Part shown: piece by piece, positions 54,656 through 64,000 of the stretch
Layout of the letters: each line of letters starts with the position of its first letter
Numbering within the stretch: position 1 is the first letter of the stretch
DNA from: Bilifractor porci
GTDB lineage: Bacteria > Bacillota > Clostridia > Lachnospirales > Lachnospiraceae
Assembly (NCBI RefSeq): GCF_009696005.1
Contig: NZ_VUMV01000003.1
Coordinates: 124,001 to 188,000, forward strand
Length of the DNA: 64,000 nucleotides
Direction of reading: 5' to 3'
Notes under the pieces: model-generated
The model's input: only the letters and a program-made list of their open reading frames with translations
The model's database searches: none
Told to the model about the DNA's origin: nothing
Translations under genes and position numbers: made by a program

Positions 54656-55306
54656 TCATTCCTCCGGAATAATCTTACCGTCCGCCTGCATATACCAGGT
54701 ATAACTGATAATCTCCGCCCTCCCGCGGCCGGCAGTCAGCTCTGCAAGCTCTGCCGTGAGGCTTTTCTCCTGCCCTGCAGGAAGAATCACCTCGGTGCGG
54801 ACATTCTCCGCATATTCCGCACCGAGGACGGGGATTTTATTCTGCGCGAGAAAATACTGCAGCTTCCCGACTCCGTTGTAGTCGGTGACCAGCATGACCC
54901 GGCAGCCGTAAATCTTATCCGCCAGAATGCTGTTCTTCAGACCGTCCGAGGCCGCTGCCGTGTACGCCCGGACCAGACCTCCGGTGCCCAGAAGAATTCC
55001 TCCGAAGTACCGGGTGACGGTAATAACGGCGTTTCTCAGCCCTGCCCCGTCCAGCACGTCCAGAATCGGCCTTCCGGCCGTACCCTGCGGCTCCCCGTCG
55101 TCCGAAGCCCGGAGCACCGGATGCTTGGTGCCCACCGAATAGGCCCAGCACGTATGTCTGGCGTCCCAGTATTTTTTCCGGACAGACTCTATCAGGGCCG
55201 CAGCCTCTTCTTCTGTTTTTACCGGACGGACCGACGACAGAAATACGGACTTTTTCTCTTCGTATCTGCCGTCCCCGCCTCTGTAAACTGCTCTGTATGC
55301 TTCCAT
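54656..55306 (-). CDS. YigZ/IMPACT (UPF0029) family protein
   Basis: A 216-residue protein of the YigZ/YvyE/IMPACT family. The N-terminal UPF0029 domain shows SVFLSSVRPVKTEEEA, ARHTCWAYSVG, SDDGEPQGTAGRP and VTRYFGGILLGTGGLVRAY, which are diagnostic. The C-terminal DUF1949-like ferredoxin fold covers about 140-205. The biochemical role is unclear; eukaryotic IMPACT regulates Gcn2, and nucleic-acid binding is suspected for the bacterial form. It ends at the cyclophilin stop, the two stops forming TGATCA. Confidence 0.93.
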   Translation of the reverse strand: MEAYRAVYRGGDGRYEEKKSVFLSSVRPVKTEEEAAALIESVRKKYWDARHTCWAYSVGTKHPVLRASDDGEPQGTAGRPILDVLDGAGLRNAVITVTRYFGGILLGTGGLVRAYTAAASDGLKNSILADKIYGCRVMLVTDYNGVGKLQYFLAQNKIPVLGAEYAENVRTEVILPAGQEKSLTAELAELTAGRGRAEIISYTWYMQADGKIIPEE

Positions 55307-55393
55307 ATTCCGCTTATTCCGCTCTGTAAGGCTTTCATCATCAGGTTCTGCGGCGCTCTCCCCGGCAGCGGCAGACTTCCGGCCATCCCGCCG

Positions 55394-57931
55394 TTACTGC
55401 CCGGTCTCCGTATCCGTGCCGGAGGTATCTCCTCCGCCAAACAGATTCTGAATGGTCTGCCAGATATTTCCTCCGGTATCCCCGGTGCCGTCCGTGCCGC
55501 CGTAGGTTCCGGTGCCTGCATCGGCCCCCTCGGAAGCCTCCTGCGTTACTTCCGGAGTTACCGTCGGCGCCACCGTCGGAACGGGCGTCGGGATGTGCTG
55601 CGTGCAGACCGTTGTCGGTGCCGTCCCTTCCGCAAAATACTCTGTCGTCACCGGACACCCGGTTCCCGCCAGAAGCCCGCTCTGCGAGCAGATGCTGACT
55701 TCTTCCACGCTGTCCGGAACAGAGAAGTTTTTGGCAGCCTTGCCCTCGTGGATCCGGTTCATCACGTTCGTCCAGAGAGTATTGATGTACTGTCTCTCGT
55801 TCTCGGAAAGTTCCTCGTTTGTATCATATCCGGTCCAGATTCCGCAGGTATAGTACGGCGTATATCCTACAAAGACCAGATCCTTATAAGAATCCGTCGT
55901 CCCGGTCTTTCCCGCCACCGCGATAGAAGAATCATCCAGCTGGAACTGTGTCCCGGTCCCCGACTTCATGACATCTTCCATAGCGCTGGTAAGCAGATAC
56001 GCGGTGGATTCCTTAAACACCTTGGTTCCGGAGGATGCACTCTCCAGAAGAACATTGCCGCTGCGGTCCGTCACCTTCGTGTAAAACACCGGCTTATTGT
56101 ATACGCCTTTGTTGGCGACCGCCGCATAGGCCGCCGTAAGCTCCAGGTTCGACACGCCGTTTGTAATACCGCCGAGGGCGAGAGACTGCGTCGTATCCTT
56201 GTCGCTGTCCAGGGTGGTAATTCCCAGCCTTGTCAGGTAATCGTAGCCGACCTCCGGTGTAATCTGCGTAATCAGCTTGGCTGCTATGACGTTATTGGAC
56301 GTCTCGATGGCCTTGCGGACCGTCATGGTGCCGTGATGGGTATTGTCCGCGTTTTTGACCTCCTGCCCGTCGCTGTAATTAAACTGGTCGTCCGTCTCTG
56401 TCGTGGCAAGCGTAATCTCTCCACGCTCCAGGGCCGGCCCGTACGTGGACAGGATCTTAAAGGTCGATCCGGGCTGCCGCTCCGAATCCGTCGCGCGGTC
56501 CAGGGTAAGGCTTCCGGTCTTTTCTCCGCGGCCGCCCACAATGCCCCTTACCTCTCCGGTTGACTGGTCAATCACGGTCATACATGCCTGCGGCTCCGGA
56601 ACAAAGCTGATCCGCTCTGCGACAATCGTATCCCCCTCGCCGACAACCGCCGCCTTGTACTGGTCCACATAGCTCTGGGCTTCCTCCTGCGAGCTGAAAT
56701 TCAGATCAAAATTCTCGTCTCCCTGTTCCTGGAAATAGGTCTGCAGCATTTCCCGGCTGTAGTTCACCCTGGATCCGTCCGCCTTGTCCACGGTGAGCGC
56801 CCAGTCCAGCCCGACCTCCGAGCCCTCCGGGAAATTATCCGGATTGGTAAACTCGTCTTCCATGACAGACTGTACCTCCGGATCCTCGGTGGAGTAAATT
56901 TTCAGACCGCCGCTGTAAATGGCACTGTTCGCCTGGGCCTCTGTATAACCCTTCTGCGCCATCAGATCCTGCTTCACCTGGGAAATCAGTTCATCGACAA
57001 AATAAGAATAGACCTCTTCCTCCGTGGAAACAGAAGCCGAATTTTCCTTGATACGGTCATAGACATTATCGCTCATGGCCTCATCGTATTCATCCTGGGT
57101 AATGTAATTCTGTTCCAGCATATACTCCAGAACCGTGTGCATACGGGAGGCATTCTCTTCCGGATAAAGGATGGGATTAAACTGGCTGGGATTCTGCGGG
57201 ATGGCAGCCAGGACCGCACACTCGGAGAGGGTAAGATCCTTGGCATTCTTACCGAAATAGGTCTGGGCGGCGGTCTGGACACCATAGGCCCCGTTCCCGA
57301 AGTTTACCGTGTTCAGGTAATTTTCCAGAATAACCGCCTTGGGATCCTCCCCCGCCTCCCGCAGGGACTTTTCCAGTTCCACAGCCAGATACTGCTCCTG
57401 AATCTTTCTCTCAATCCGCTGGATTTTTGTCTCTGTCATCCAGTCGGTAAAGACGTTGTTCTTCAGCAGCTGCTGTGTAATGGTACTGGCTCCCTCAGAC
57501 CGGGAAAAACCGGAGCTGAGGGCGACGATGACCGCACGGATCATTCCATGCGGGTCTACCCCGTTGTGCTCGTAGAAACGGGAGTCCTCGATGGCGACAA
57601 TGGCATGCTGCATATTCAGGGGGATATCGTCCAGAGATACGGAAACACGGTTTCCGTTCACGGAATTCAGTTTGCGGACTTCGTTTCCGTCCTTGTCATA
57701 TATAAAGGAAGCAAAGCCCATGGGCATGATATTGGCGTCCGAAATTTCAGGCGTATCATCGATGATTCCCCTGTAAGCTCCTGCCGCCATGCATATTCCG
57801 AGGATGATAAAGCTCAGAAAGGCAATAAGGAGCGCCCTTAAAAGCACCACCACGACCCGGTAGCCGACCCGCGGCGCCGAGGACTCCAGCGCTTCTCCCT
57901 CCGCTATCACACCTGCTTTTCCTAAATCCAT
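55394..57931 (-). CDS. class A penicillin-binding protein (transglycosylase/transpeptidase)
   Basis: A bifunctional murein synthase of 845 residues. After a short cytoplasmic part there is one membrane anchor (about 29-52), a GT51 domain (AIVAIEDSRFYEHNGVDP, then GASTITQQLLKN), and a transpeptidase domain with SxxK in PGSTFK, an SNN motif and KTGTT. The C terminus is a Thr/Pro/Gly-rich low-complexity tail, probably wall-exposed. ATG 57931 follows GGAGG. It is in the hprK-uvrC-ftsH run on the minus strand. Confidence 0.95.
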   Translation of the reverse strand: MDLGKAGVIAEGEALESSAPRVGYRVVVVLLRALLIAFLSFIILGICMAAGAYRGIIDDTPEISDANIMPMGFASFIYDKDGNEVRKLNSVNGNRVSVSLDDIPLNMQHAIVAIEDSRFYEHNGVDPHGMIRAVIVALSSGFSRSEGASTITQQLLKNNVFTDWMTETKIQRIERKIQEQYLAVELEKSLREAGEDPKAVILENYLNTVNFGNGAYGVQTAAQTYFGKNAKDLTLSECAVLAAIPQNPSQFNPILYPEENASRMHTVLEYMLEQNYITQDEYDEAMSDNVYDRIKENSASVSTEEEVYSYFVDELISQVKQDLMAQKGYTEAQANSAIYSGGLKIYSTEDPEVQSVMEDEFTNPDNFPEGSEVGLDWALTVDKADGSRVNYSREMLQTYFQEQGDENFDLNFSSQEEAQSYVDQYKAAVVGEGDTIVAERISFVPEPQACMTVIDQSTGEVRGIVGGRGEKTGSLTLDRATDSERQPGSTFKILSTYGPALERGEITLATTETDDQFNYSDGQEVKNADNTHHGTMTVRKAIETSNNVIAAKLITQITPEVGYDYLTRLGITTLDSDKDTTQSLALGGITNGVSNLELTAAYAAVANKGVYNKPVFYTKVTDRSGNVLLESASSGTKVFKESTAYLLTSAMEDVMKSGTGTQFQLDDSSIAVAGKTGTTDSYKDLVFVGYTPYYTCGIWTGYDTNEELSENERQYINTLWTNVMNRIHEGKAAKNFSVPDSVEEVSICSQSGLLAGTGCPVTTEYFAEGTAPTTVCTQHIPTPVPTVAPTVTPEVTQEASEGADAGTGTYGGTDGTGDTGGNIWQTIQNLFGGGDTSGTDTETGQ

Positions 57932-57987
57932 AGTTTCCTCCTTCACTGCTGCGCATCTGCCAGGCCTCCCGCTTTGCGGCGGACGCC

Positions 57988-58956
57988 TCAGTTCTCTCCG
58001 GGTCCGGCAGAATCTTCAGAAGCGGAGCGCTTTTTCGAAAGATTTTCCTGTACTCTCCGGTACAGCTCCTGCGCGGCGTTGTAGCCCATCTTTTTCTGTC
58101 TGTGGTTAACAGCGGCCGTCTCTACAATAACAGCCAGATTACGGCCGGGACGGATAGGCAGTGAATGACAGACGACCCGGTTCCCCAGAAACTCCGTGTA
58201 CTCCTCCTCCAGGCCGAGGCGGTCGTAAACCTTATCCTTATCCCACTCCTCCAGCTTGATCACCAGATCAATGGAATGGGTCTTTTCTACACTCTCAACA
58301 CCGAACAATGTCTTGACATCGATGATCCCGATACCGCGGAGCTCGATAAAATGGCGGGTGATGTCCGGGGATGTCCCCACCAGCGTGACATCACTGACAC
58401 GGCTGATCTGAACCACGTCATCCGTAATCAGACGATGTCCCCTCTTGATCAGCTCCAGCGCGGCCTCGCTTTTCCCGATGCCGCTCTCGCCCATAATCAG
58501 TACTCCCTCGCCGAACACATCGACCAGAACTCCGTGTATGGAAATGGTCGGTGCCAGCTGGACATTCATCCAGCGGATAATTTCCGCGGAAAAATCCGAA
58601 GTTGTCCGCTCCGTCGCAAAGGTCGGAACCTGGTATTTGTGAGCCAGATCCAGGAGATCCTTTCCCGGCTGCATGGATGTCGTAAAAATCACACAGGGAA
58701 CCCCGTGCGAGAGGAATTTTTCATAGGCAGAAGCACGTGTCTTTTCATCCAGATGCTGCAGCCAGGAAAACTCCACATACCCGATGATCTGCACACGTTC
58801 ATTGGCAAAATGCTCGTAATAACCGGTCAGCTGCAGTGCAGGCCTGTTAATCTCCGGAACGGTAATCTTGTTCACATCCATCCGGATATCCGGCGTCAGA
58901 TTTTTCAGATCCATTTCCCTCTGAAGCGTTTCCAGCGTAATGTACTTGTTCGTCAT
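57988..58956 (-). CDS. hprK: HPr kinase/phosphorylase
   Basis: HprK phosphorylates the regulatory serine of HPr and Crh and reverses it, driving CcpA-dependent catabolite control. The 322-residue protein has an N-terminal domain (about 1-130), Walker A GESGIGKS (156-163), His141 in SIHGVLVD and the signature ELRGIGIIDVKTLFG. A polar C-terminal tail follows. GGAGG lies 4 bases before ATG. A potential substrate without the His15 phosphocarrier residue is encoded at 15915-16157. Confidence 0.96.
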   Translation of the reverse strand: MTNKYITLETLQREMDLKNLTPDIRMDVNKITVPEINRPALQLTGYYEHFANERVQIIGYVEFSWLQHLDEKTRASAYEKFLSHGVPCVIFTTSMQPGKDLLDLAHKYQVPTFATERTTSDFSAEIIRWMNVQLAPTISIHGVLVDVFGEGVLIMGESGIGKSEAALELIKRGHRLITDDVVQISRVSDVTLVGTSPDITRHFIELRGIGIIDVKTLFGVESVEKTHSIDLVIKLEEWDKDKVYDRLGLEEEYTEFLGNRVVCHSLPIRPGRNLAVIVETAAVNHRQKKMGYNAAQELYRRVQENLSKKRSASEDSAGPGEN

Positions 58957-59086
58957 TTTTCCTCCTTCCGCTGCCGCCTGTATCTTGTAACTTCCATGCT
59001 TCCTCCGCGTACCTTCCCATCCGGCACGAACCGGTTTTCTCCTGAGCTGTCCTTCTCTTCTGCCTCCTGAAAAAGAAGTGATCTCT

Positions 59087-61009
59087 TCAGGTCTTATTCA
59101 GAAAATCCAGTACACTCTCCGCGGCCCTGCGGTTCATAGAAGGCAGCGCCGCAAGCTCATCCACATCCGCCTTCCGGATGGCATCCAGGTTCGGGTAGTT
59201 CCGCATCAGTTCCTTCCGCCTGCTCTTCCCGATGCCGGGGATATCATCCAGCACCGAATGCACCTGTTCCTTCCCGCGGAGCATCCGGTGATACTCAATG
59301 GCAAAACGGTGGGTCTCATCCTGAATCCTGGTCAACAGGTGAAATCCCTCGGAATCCGTCCGGATGGGAATTTCTTTATTGCTATAGTATAAACCACGTG
59401 TGCGGTGTCTGTCATCCTTAACCATTCCGGCAACCGGGACAGACAGCCCCAGCTCTCCCAGAACCTTTTCGGCCACATTCACCTGCCCCTTCCCGCCGTC
59501 CATCAGGATCAGGTCCGGCAGACGGTCAAAACCGGCGTCCTCGTCCAGGCCGCGCCGGAACCTCCTGGTCAAAACCTCCTCCATGCTGGCATAATCATTG
59601 GGGCCTTCCACGGATTTGATACGGAATTTCCTGTAATCCGCCTTTTTGGGCCTGCCTTGCTCATAAACAACCATGGAACCTACGCTCTGATAACCGCTGA
59701 TGTTGGAAATATCATAAGATTCGATCCTCTCCGGGGCTTCCATTCCCAGCCAGGCCCCGATCTCCCCGACTGCGCCGATCGTCTTCGCCGCCTCCCGCTT
59801 CATTCGGTCTTTATCCTGCGAGAGCAGGATTTCCGCGTTCCGCATGGCAAGCTCCATCAGCTTTTCTTTGCTTCCCTTCCGCGGGACACGGATGCGCACC
59901 CGCTTTCCCTTTTTCTCCGAGAGCCAGTCCTCGATCACCTCCGGTTCCCGGATTTCTTCCGAGAGCATCAGGTTATGCGGAATAAACGGCGTTCCGGAAT
60001 AAAACTGCTGGATGAAGGACTGCAGGATTTCCGCCTTATCCTCGCTGTCCGCTGCCTTCAGGTAAAAATGGTCGCGACCGATCAGCCGCCCGTCACGCAC
60101 AAAAAACACCTGCGCAATGGCATCCTCGCCGTCCGCCGCCAGGGCAAGAACATCGGTGTCCTCCCCGTTGGAACTGGACATTTTCTGACGTTCCTGCACC
60201 TTACTCACACTCTGGATCATGTCCCGCAGGGCAGCGGCTTCCTCAAACCGCATCTCCTCCGCGGCTTTTTTCATATCCGCCTGCAGCCGGGGCAGGATTC
60301 CTTCTGTCCTGCCGTTCAGAAAATCACAGGCTTCCTGAATCTTTTTACGGTACTCTTCCGGGGAAATCCACCCCTGACAGGGGGCCTGGCATTGATGGAT
60401 GTGATAATAAAGACAGGGTCTGTTTTTCCCCTGTTCCTCCGGCAGCCTGTGGCTGCAGTTCCGGATCTGGTACAGCTTCCGGACCAGGTCAATCGTCTCC
60501 TTCGCCGCGCCCGCGTCCGGATAGGGGCCGAAATAGAGCGATTTATCCTTTTTCATTCTGTGCGCGTACAAAACTCTGGGATAGGTTTCCTGAACGGTGA
60601 CGCGGATAAAGGGATACGCCTTGTCATCCATCAGCATCGTGTTATATTTCGGCCTGTATTCCTTGATCAGATTACATTCCAGTACAAGGGCTTCCACCTC
60701 TGTATCTGTAACAATATACTCAAACCGTGTAACCTGCGGAAGCATGGTGTAGATTTTCAGACGCTTTTTCCTGCTCTTCTGAAAATACTGTTTTACCCGG
60801 TTCCGCAGGTTGACAGCCTTGCCGACATAGATGATTTCATCCCGCTGCCCGTGCATCAGGTACACGCCCGGCCGCGTCGGCAGCTTTTTCAGCTCATCCT
60901 CGATAACAAAGCCGGTGGATGTGACAGTTTTGCCCTCCCCGGCCTGCTGCGTCTGCTGTATTTCTTTCTCCCGGCTGTTCTCCGGATTTTTGTCTTCTGG
61001 AGCTGTCAT
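59087..61009 (-). CDS. uvrC: excinuclease ABC subunit C
   Basis: UvrC makes both incisions in nucleotide excision repair. The 640-residue protein has the GIY-YIG nuclease (PGVYLMHGQRDEIIYVGKA), a Cys-containing linker, the UVR domain (AAEEMRFEEAAALRDMI), the RNase H-like endonuclease half (ESYDISNISGYQSVGSMVV, ILMDGGKGQV) and a C-terminal helix-hairpin-helix pair. It carries about 35 extra charged residues before the GIY-YIG domain. ATG 61009 follows AAGGAG by 9 bases; a GTG at 61036 overlapping the ftsH stop is the alternative. Confidence 0.95.
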   Translation of the reverse strand: MTAPEDKNPENSREKEIQQTQQAGEGKTVTSTGFVIEDELKKLPTRPGVYLMHGQRDEIIYVGKAVNLRNRVKQYFQKSRKKRLKIYTMLPQVTRFEYIVTDTEVEALVLECNLIKEYRPKYNTMLMDDKAYPFIRVTVQETYPRVLYAHRMKKDKSLYFGPYPDAGAAKETIDLVRKLYQIRNCSHRLPEEQGKNRPCLYYHIHQCQAPCQGWISPEEYRKKIQEACDFLNGRTEGILPRLQADMKKAAEEMRFEEAAALRDMIQSVSKVQERQKMSSSNGEDTDVLALAADGEDAIAQVFFVRDGRLIGRDHFYLKAADSEDKAEILQSFIQQFYSGTPFIPHNLMLSEEIREPEVIEDWLSEKKGKRVRIRVPRKGSKEKLMELAMRNAEILLSQDKDRMKREAAKTIGAVGEIGAWLGMEAPERIESYDISNISGYQSVGSMVVYEQGRPKKADYRKFRIKSVEGPNDYASMEEVLTRRFRRGLDEDAGFDRLPDLILMDGGKGQVNVAEKVLGELGLSVPVAGMVKDDRHRTRGLYYSNKEIPIRTDSEGFHLLTRIQDETHRFAIEYHRMLRGKEQVHSVLDDIPGIGKSRRKELMRNYPNLDAIRKADVDELAALPSMNRRAAESVLDFLNKT

Positions 61010-61032
61010 GCTGCTTTGCTCCTTTTCGGTAA

Positions 61033-62916
61033 TCACTGCTCCGGCAGCTCTGTCTGCGCCGTCCTCTCCCGCTGCACGGTGCGGAAGATCTGCATAAATT
61101 CCTTTCCGGTAATGGTCTCCTGGATAATCAGGTAGCCCGCGATGCGGTCCAGGGCGTCCTTATTGTCAAGAAGTATCTGCCTGGCCTGCCCATAGGCAGC
61201 CTTCAGGGCTTTCATCACTTCATGGTCAATCTCGGTGGCCGTCTCGTCTCCGCAGTTCAGATAGGCTTTTCCGCCCAGATACTGACTCTCTACCTCCGCG
61301 AGCCCCATCAGGCCGAACCTGTCGGACATTCCGTACTGGGTGATCATGGCGCGGACCAGTTTAGTCGCACGCTCTATATCATTGGACGCGCCGGTGGTTA
61401 CATCGCCGAATTCGATATCCTCTGCCGCCCTGCCGGCCAGCAGCACGACAATCTGGGATTCCAGCTCTTTTTTGCTGTTCAGATATTTTTCCTCCTCCGG
61501 GACCTGCATGGTATAGCCCAGGGCGCCCATAGTCCGCGGGACAATGGTAATTTTCTGAACCGGCTCGGAATTCTTCTGGCAGGCGGCGGCAAGTGCGTGC
61601 CCGACCTCATGATAGGCGACAATCTTCCGCTCTTCCTTGCTGAGCACGCGGTCCTTCTTCTCCATTCCCACCAGAACGACCTCTACCGCCTCCAGCAGAT
61701 CCTTCTGAGAAACCGCGGCCCGGTTATGCTTCACCGCGAGAATCGCGGCTTCATTTACCATGTTGGCAAGATCCGATCCTACTGCCCCGGAGGTCGCCAG
61801 GGCGATCTCTTCGAAATTAACCGTCTCGTCCAGACGTACCTTCTTTGCGTGAACCTTCAGGATATTGACACGTCCCTTCAGATCCGGGCGGTCCACGATG
61901 ACCCGGCGGTCAAAACGTCCCGGCCGCAGAAGCGCGGGGTCCAAAACTTCGGGACGGTTCGTTGCTCCCAGAATCAGCAGTCCCTTGGAACTGTCAAAGC
62001 CGTCCATTTCCGCCAGAAGCTGGTTCAGCGTCTGTTCTCTCTCATCATTCCCGCCGTAATGGGAATCCCTGGTCTTTCCGATCGCGTCAATCTCATCGAT
62101 AAAAATAATGCAGGGAGCCGCCTTTTTGGCCTCGTCAAAAAGATCCCTGACCCGGGAAGCTCCGACGCCGACAAACATTTCCACAAACTCCGACCCGGAG
62201 AGGGAGAAAAAGGGCACATGCGCCTCTCCGGCGACAGCCTTGGCCAGAAGCGTCTTTCCGGTTCCCGGCGGGCCGACCAGGAGCGCGCCCTTGGGAAGCT
62301 TTGCCCCGATCTGCACGTACTTCGCCGGATTGTGGAGGAAATCCACACATTCCTGCAGAGATTCCTTGGCCTCCTCTTCTCCGGCCACATCCGCAAAGGT
62401 TACCCCCGTGTCCTTCTGCACATAGTTTCTTGCCTTGCTTCGGCCGATTCCCATCATGCCGCCGCCCTTGTTCATATACCGCATGATGATATTCCATCCG
62501 ACCAGAAGGATCACCAGCGGAAGCACAATACTGAGAACAGCGGAAGCAACCGAGGCGGCCACATTCGGCGCCTTCTTGGAATACTCAATACCGGTTCCCT
62601 TCAGGACATCATTCAGTCCGTTTTCATCTCCCACCAGCGTGGTGGAATACGTCATTGTCATGCCGGACTGATACGCGTCCTTCGGTGTTATGATAAGCTT
62701 CTCATCCTCAAGCTCGACCTTTGAAATCTGATCCTTTTCCACCATCTCCAGAAACTGGTCGTAGGTGATTGTTTTGGAGGTTGTGCGGTTCATCATGTCG
62801 CCGAACACGCTGAACAGCATCAGGCTGATAATCAGACAGATGGTGATGACCCAGAAGGTCTGCCGTCTGTTATTTCCGGGACCCTGCTGGTTCCGGTTGT
62901 TATTATCTGGTTCCAT
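61033..62916 (-). CDS. ftsH: ATP-dependent zinc metalloprotease FtsH
   Basis: A membrane-anchored AAA+ protease of 627 residues that degrades unstable and misassembled membrane proteins. Two transmembrane helices (about 20-40 and 121-145) bracket an external domain. Walker A is GPPGTGKT (215-222), the SRH region is present, and the zinc motif reads HEVGH (436-440; HEAGH is the commoner form). The N terminus is Asn/Gln-rich. It is cotranscribed with an unknown gene 12 bp upstream and with uvrC downstream. Confidence 0.97.
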   Translation of the reverse strand: MEPDNNNRNQQGPGNNRRQTFWVITICLIISLMLFSVFGDMMNRTTSKTITYDQFLEMVEKDQISKVELEDEKLIITPKDAYQSGMTMTYSTTLVGDENGLNDVLKGTGIEYSKKAPNVAASVASAVLSIVLPLVILLVGWNIIMRYMNKGGGMMGIGRSKARNYVQKDTGVTFADVAGEEEAKESLQECVDFLHNPAKYVQIGAKLPKGALLVGPPGTGKTLLAKAVAGEAHVPFFSLSGSEFVEMFVGVGASRVRDLFDEAKKAAPCIIFIDEIDAIGKTRDSHYGGNDEREQTLNQLLAEMDGFDSSKGLLILGATNRPEVLDPALLRPGRFDRRVIVDRPDLKGRVNILKVHAKKVRLDETVNFEEIALATSGAVGSDLANMVNEAAILAVKHNRAAVSQKDLLEAVEVVLVGMEKKDRVLSKEERKIVAYHEVGHALAAACQKNSEPVQKITIVPRTMGALGYTMQVPEEEKYLNSKKELESQIVVLLAGRAAEDIEFGDVTTGASNDIERATKLVRAMITQYGMSDRFGLMGLAEVESQYLGGKAYLNCGDETATEIDHEVMKALKAAYGQARQILLDNKDALDRIAGYLIIQETITGKEFMQIFRTVQRERTAQTELPEQ

Positions 62917-62928
62917 AAACCCCCCTCT

Positions 62929-63540
62929 TCATTTTTTTCTGTTATTCACCCGGTCCATCAGCAGACCTTCGCTCTCCGGAAAGTAATCCCGGAACGCGTC
63001 TGTCGCGGCCTGGGTAAAAATAGAAAATTCCTCCTCCACCCCCAGGTCTTCCGGAATGGCATAGGCCACCTGGAACAGGTCTCTGGATATTTTATTCACC
63101 AGAGACTCTTTGCTCACCCTGCCCAGTCCCAGAATGAAGGATCCGTACTGCTTATCATTCTGGCAGAGGCTGATGTACAGCCGGCACATGTTATAGAGCT
63201 CGTCCTGAAGAACCTGCCGCCCGGTTTCTCCGTATTCCTCCGCCAGGCTGAATTTCCAGTCCTTCCGGATGGAATCCAGATCCTTCTGTACTTTTCTTTT
63301 TCCAAAAAGAGCGTGGCCGGAATTGTTCAGGAAAGACATGGTCATCCATCCGCGGATAAAAAAGTCCACCGGCGCATCGTTCTGAGAGGTATATCTGGCA
63401 TCCAGAAGTTTTTTCCTCAGCTCGTTCTCCGGTGACATACCCTCCGAGGCAATCGCCTGCTCCAGAATTTCTCTTCTTTTTCCACGGTCCATTTCTCTTT
63501 TAAACTGCTGGACCCACAGTTTCTCATCGTAATCCGTCAT
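62929..63540 (-). CDS. conserved helical protein of unknown function upstream of ftsH
   Basis: A 203-residue soluble, mainly alpha-helical protein rich in charged and aromatic residues, with no signal peptide, membrane segment or motif I can name. Recognisable stretches are DYDEKLWVQQFKREMDRG at the start, FFIRGWMTMSFLNNSG in the middle and VEEEFSIFTQAATDAFRDYF near the end. ATG 63540 follows AAGGAG by 6 bases. It sits between a J-domain/TPR-type gene (20 bp upstream) and ftsH (12 bp downstream), so a proteostasis link is plausible but unproven. Confidence 0.75.
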   Translation of the reverse strand: MTDYDEKLWVQQFKREMDRGKRREILEQAIASEGMSPENELRKKLLDARYTSQNDAPVDFFIRGWMTMSFLNNSGHALFGKRKVQKDLDSIRKDWKFSLAEEYGETGRQVLQDELYNMCRLYISLCQNDKQYGSFILGLGRVSKESLVNKISRDLFQVAYAIPEDLGVEEEFSIFTQAATDAFRDYFPESEGLLMDRVNNRKK

Positions 63541-63560
63541 GTCATTTCTCCTTCTGTCTT

Positions 63561-64000
63561 TCAGCAGCAGATGACCCCGCCAAACGGAAACAGGCAGCAG
63601 TTGCACAGCGCGAGAATCCCGCAGCACTCCGCCGCTGTTCTTCCGGAACTGTTTTCCTGGCACGGCGTATCATATCCATACCCTCTTCCCATTTCTCCAT
63701 ACCAGCCGGAGGCTCCGTTCAGCTGCTGATACAGAAGCTCAAACTGATAGTTCTGCGGCTCCATGTCGCAGGCTTTCTTTGCGTCCTCTCTGGCCTGGAC
63801 GGTATTGCCAAGACCCGCGTTCGCCGCGGCGTGCAGGTAATACCAGGTTCCGGTTCTTGTCCGTATGCCGTCCAGAACCCGCATCGCCTCCTGATAGTGC
63901 CGCGAATTAATAAAATTGGCCGCGGCCTGCATTTCGGGATCCCCGTAATCGCCCTGTTCCTCGCCTCCAAAGCCGCCGAAACCGGCATCGGAACCGGAGT
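63561..64000 (-). CDS. J-domain/TPR-type protein, C-terminal part (cut by window edge)
   Basis: The frame is open to the window edge. Visible are a Gly/Phe-rich stretch (DAGFGGFGGEEQG) typical of the linker after a J domain, then tetratricopeptide-like helices (FINSRHYQEAMRVLDGI, WYYLHAAANAGLGN, then AKKACDMEPQNYQFELL), and a C-terminal Cys-rich hydrophobic end CCGILALCNCC finishing GGVICC. Such a combination is known in Clostridia as DnaJ-domain proteins with TPR; the J domain itself lies beyond 64000, so that part is inferred. The Cys cluster could bind metal or membrane. Confidence 0.7.
   Translation of the reverse strand, partial: SGSDAGFGGFGGEEQGDYGDPEMQAAANFINSRHYQEAMRVLDGIRTRTGTWYYLHAAANAGLGNTVQAREDAKKACDMEPQNYQFELLYQQLNGASGWYGEMGRGYGYDTPCQENSSGRTAAECCGILALCNCCLFPFGGVICC

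Noticed and set aside
59405-61135. 576-codon plus-strand open frame opposite uvrC
   Set aside because: Long but antisense to a fully conserved uvrC; no family features and no ribosome site.
61033-62916. FtsH HEVGH as a defective zinc motif
   Set aside because: The two histidines and glutamate needed for catalysis are intact; the Val/Ala change in the middle is a tolerated family variant.

Overview
The window is a stretch of Firmicutes (class Clostridia) chromosome of moderately high GC. Gene content and order resemble Lachnospiraceae. Pointers are CodY, CIRCE-controlled groESL and hrcA-grpE-dnaK-dnaJ operons, HPr kinase, RNase J, IreB, a RecN/ArgR/NadK/TlyA cluster, and strong AGGAGG ribosome sites with occasional GTG and TTG starts. 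The family-level placement is inference. I see no phage, insertion sequence, CRISPR array, rRNA or tRNA. Most genes lie on the minus strand; the plus-strand exceptions are the truncated gene at 1, yifB-dprA, an HPr-like gene, prfC and a cyclophilin gene.

Layout: 1-132 is the 3' end of a PucR-type regulator. 311-2298 is groES-groEL with its CIRCE. 2726-5831 holds codY and topA; 6040-8545 holds yifB-dprA in the opposite direction. 8608-14327 is a block conserved across Firmicutes (ireB, ruvX, DUF1292, rnjA, ylbF, a short MltG-like gene, trmR, trhP). 14441-16157 is mtaB and a divergent HPr-like gene. 16363-25746 runs hrcA-grpE-dnaK-dnaJ-prmA-rsmE-cysteine desulfurase-thiI. 25983-33401 runs asp23-nusB-xseA-xseB-ispA-tlyA-nadK-argR-recN. 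prfC (33588-35180) faces a seven-gene alpha-glucan operon (35407-45262): binding lipoprotein, two permeases, MalQ, LacI-type regulator, second MalQ and glycogen phosphorylase. 45664-47753 is a second LacI-type regulator with aldose epimerase. 47924-50115 is acylphosphatase and a Na/Pi symporter. 50239-54068 is tsaE-tsaB-rimI, a small membrane protein and an ABC permease/ATPase pair. 54137-55306 holds a cyclophilin and an IMPACT-family protein. 55394-64000 is a J-domain/TPR protein (cut by the edge), an unknown gene, ftsH, uvrC, hprK and a class A PBP.

Several modules connect. The two CIRCE elements are targets for the HrcA encoded here. TrhP and TrmR catalyse successive steps on wobble uridine 34; the desulfurase and ThiI make 4-thiouridine; MtaB, TsaB and TsaE act on A37, so tRNA modification is heavily represented. 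HprK and an HPr-like protein that lacks the phosphocarrier histidine but keeps the regulatory-serine loop both occur, together with two LacI/GalR regulators and a maltodextrin promoter carrying three operator-like palindromes.

No wholly new multi-gene system is evident. The most unusual observations are three cases where the 3' end of a gene is imperfectly duplicated just after its stop (trmR, desulfurase, ispA), the non-canonical HPr, the layered operators of the maltodextrin promoter, a MltG-like protein lacking its catalytic domain, and an uncharacterised gene beside ftsH and a J-domain protein.
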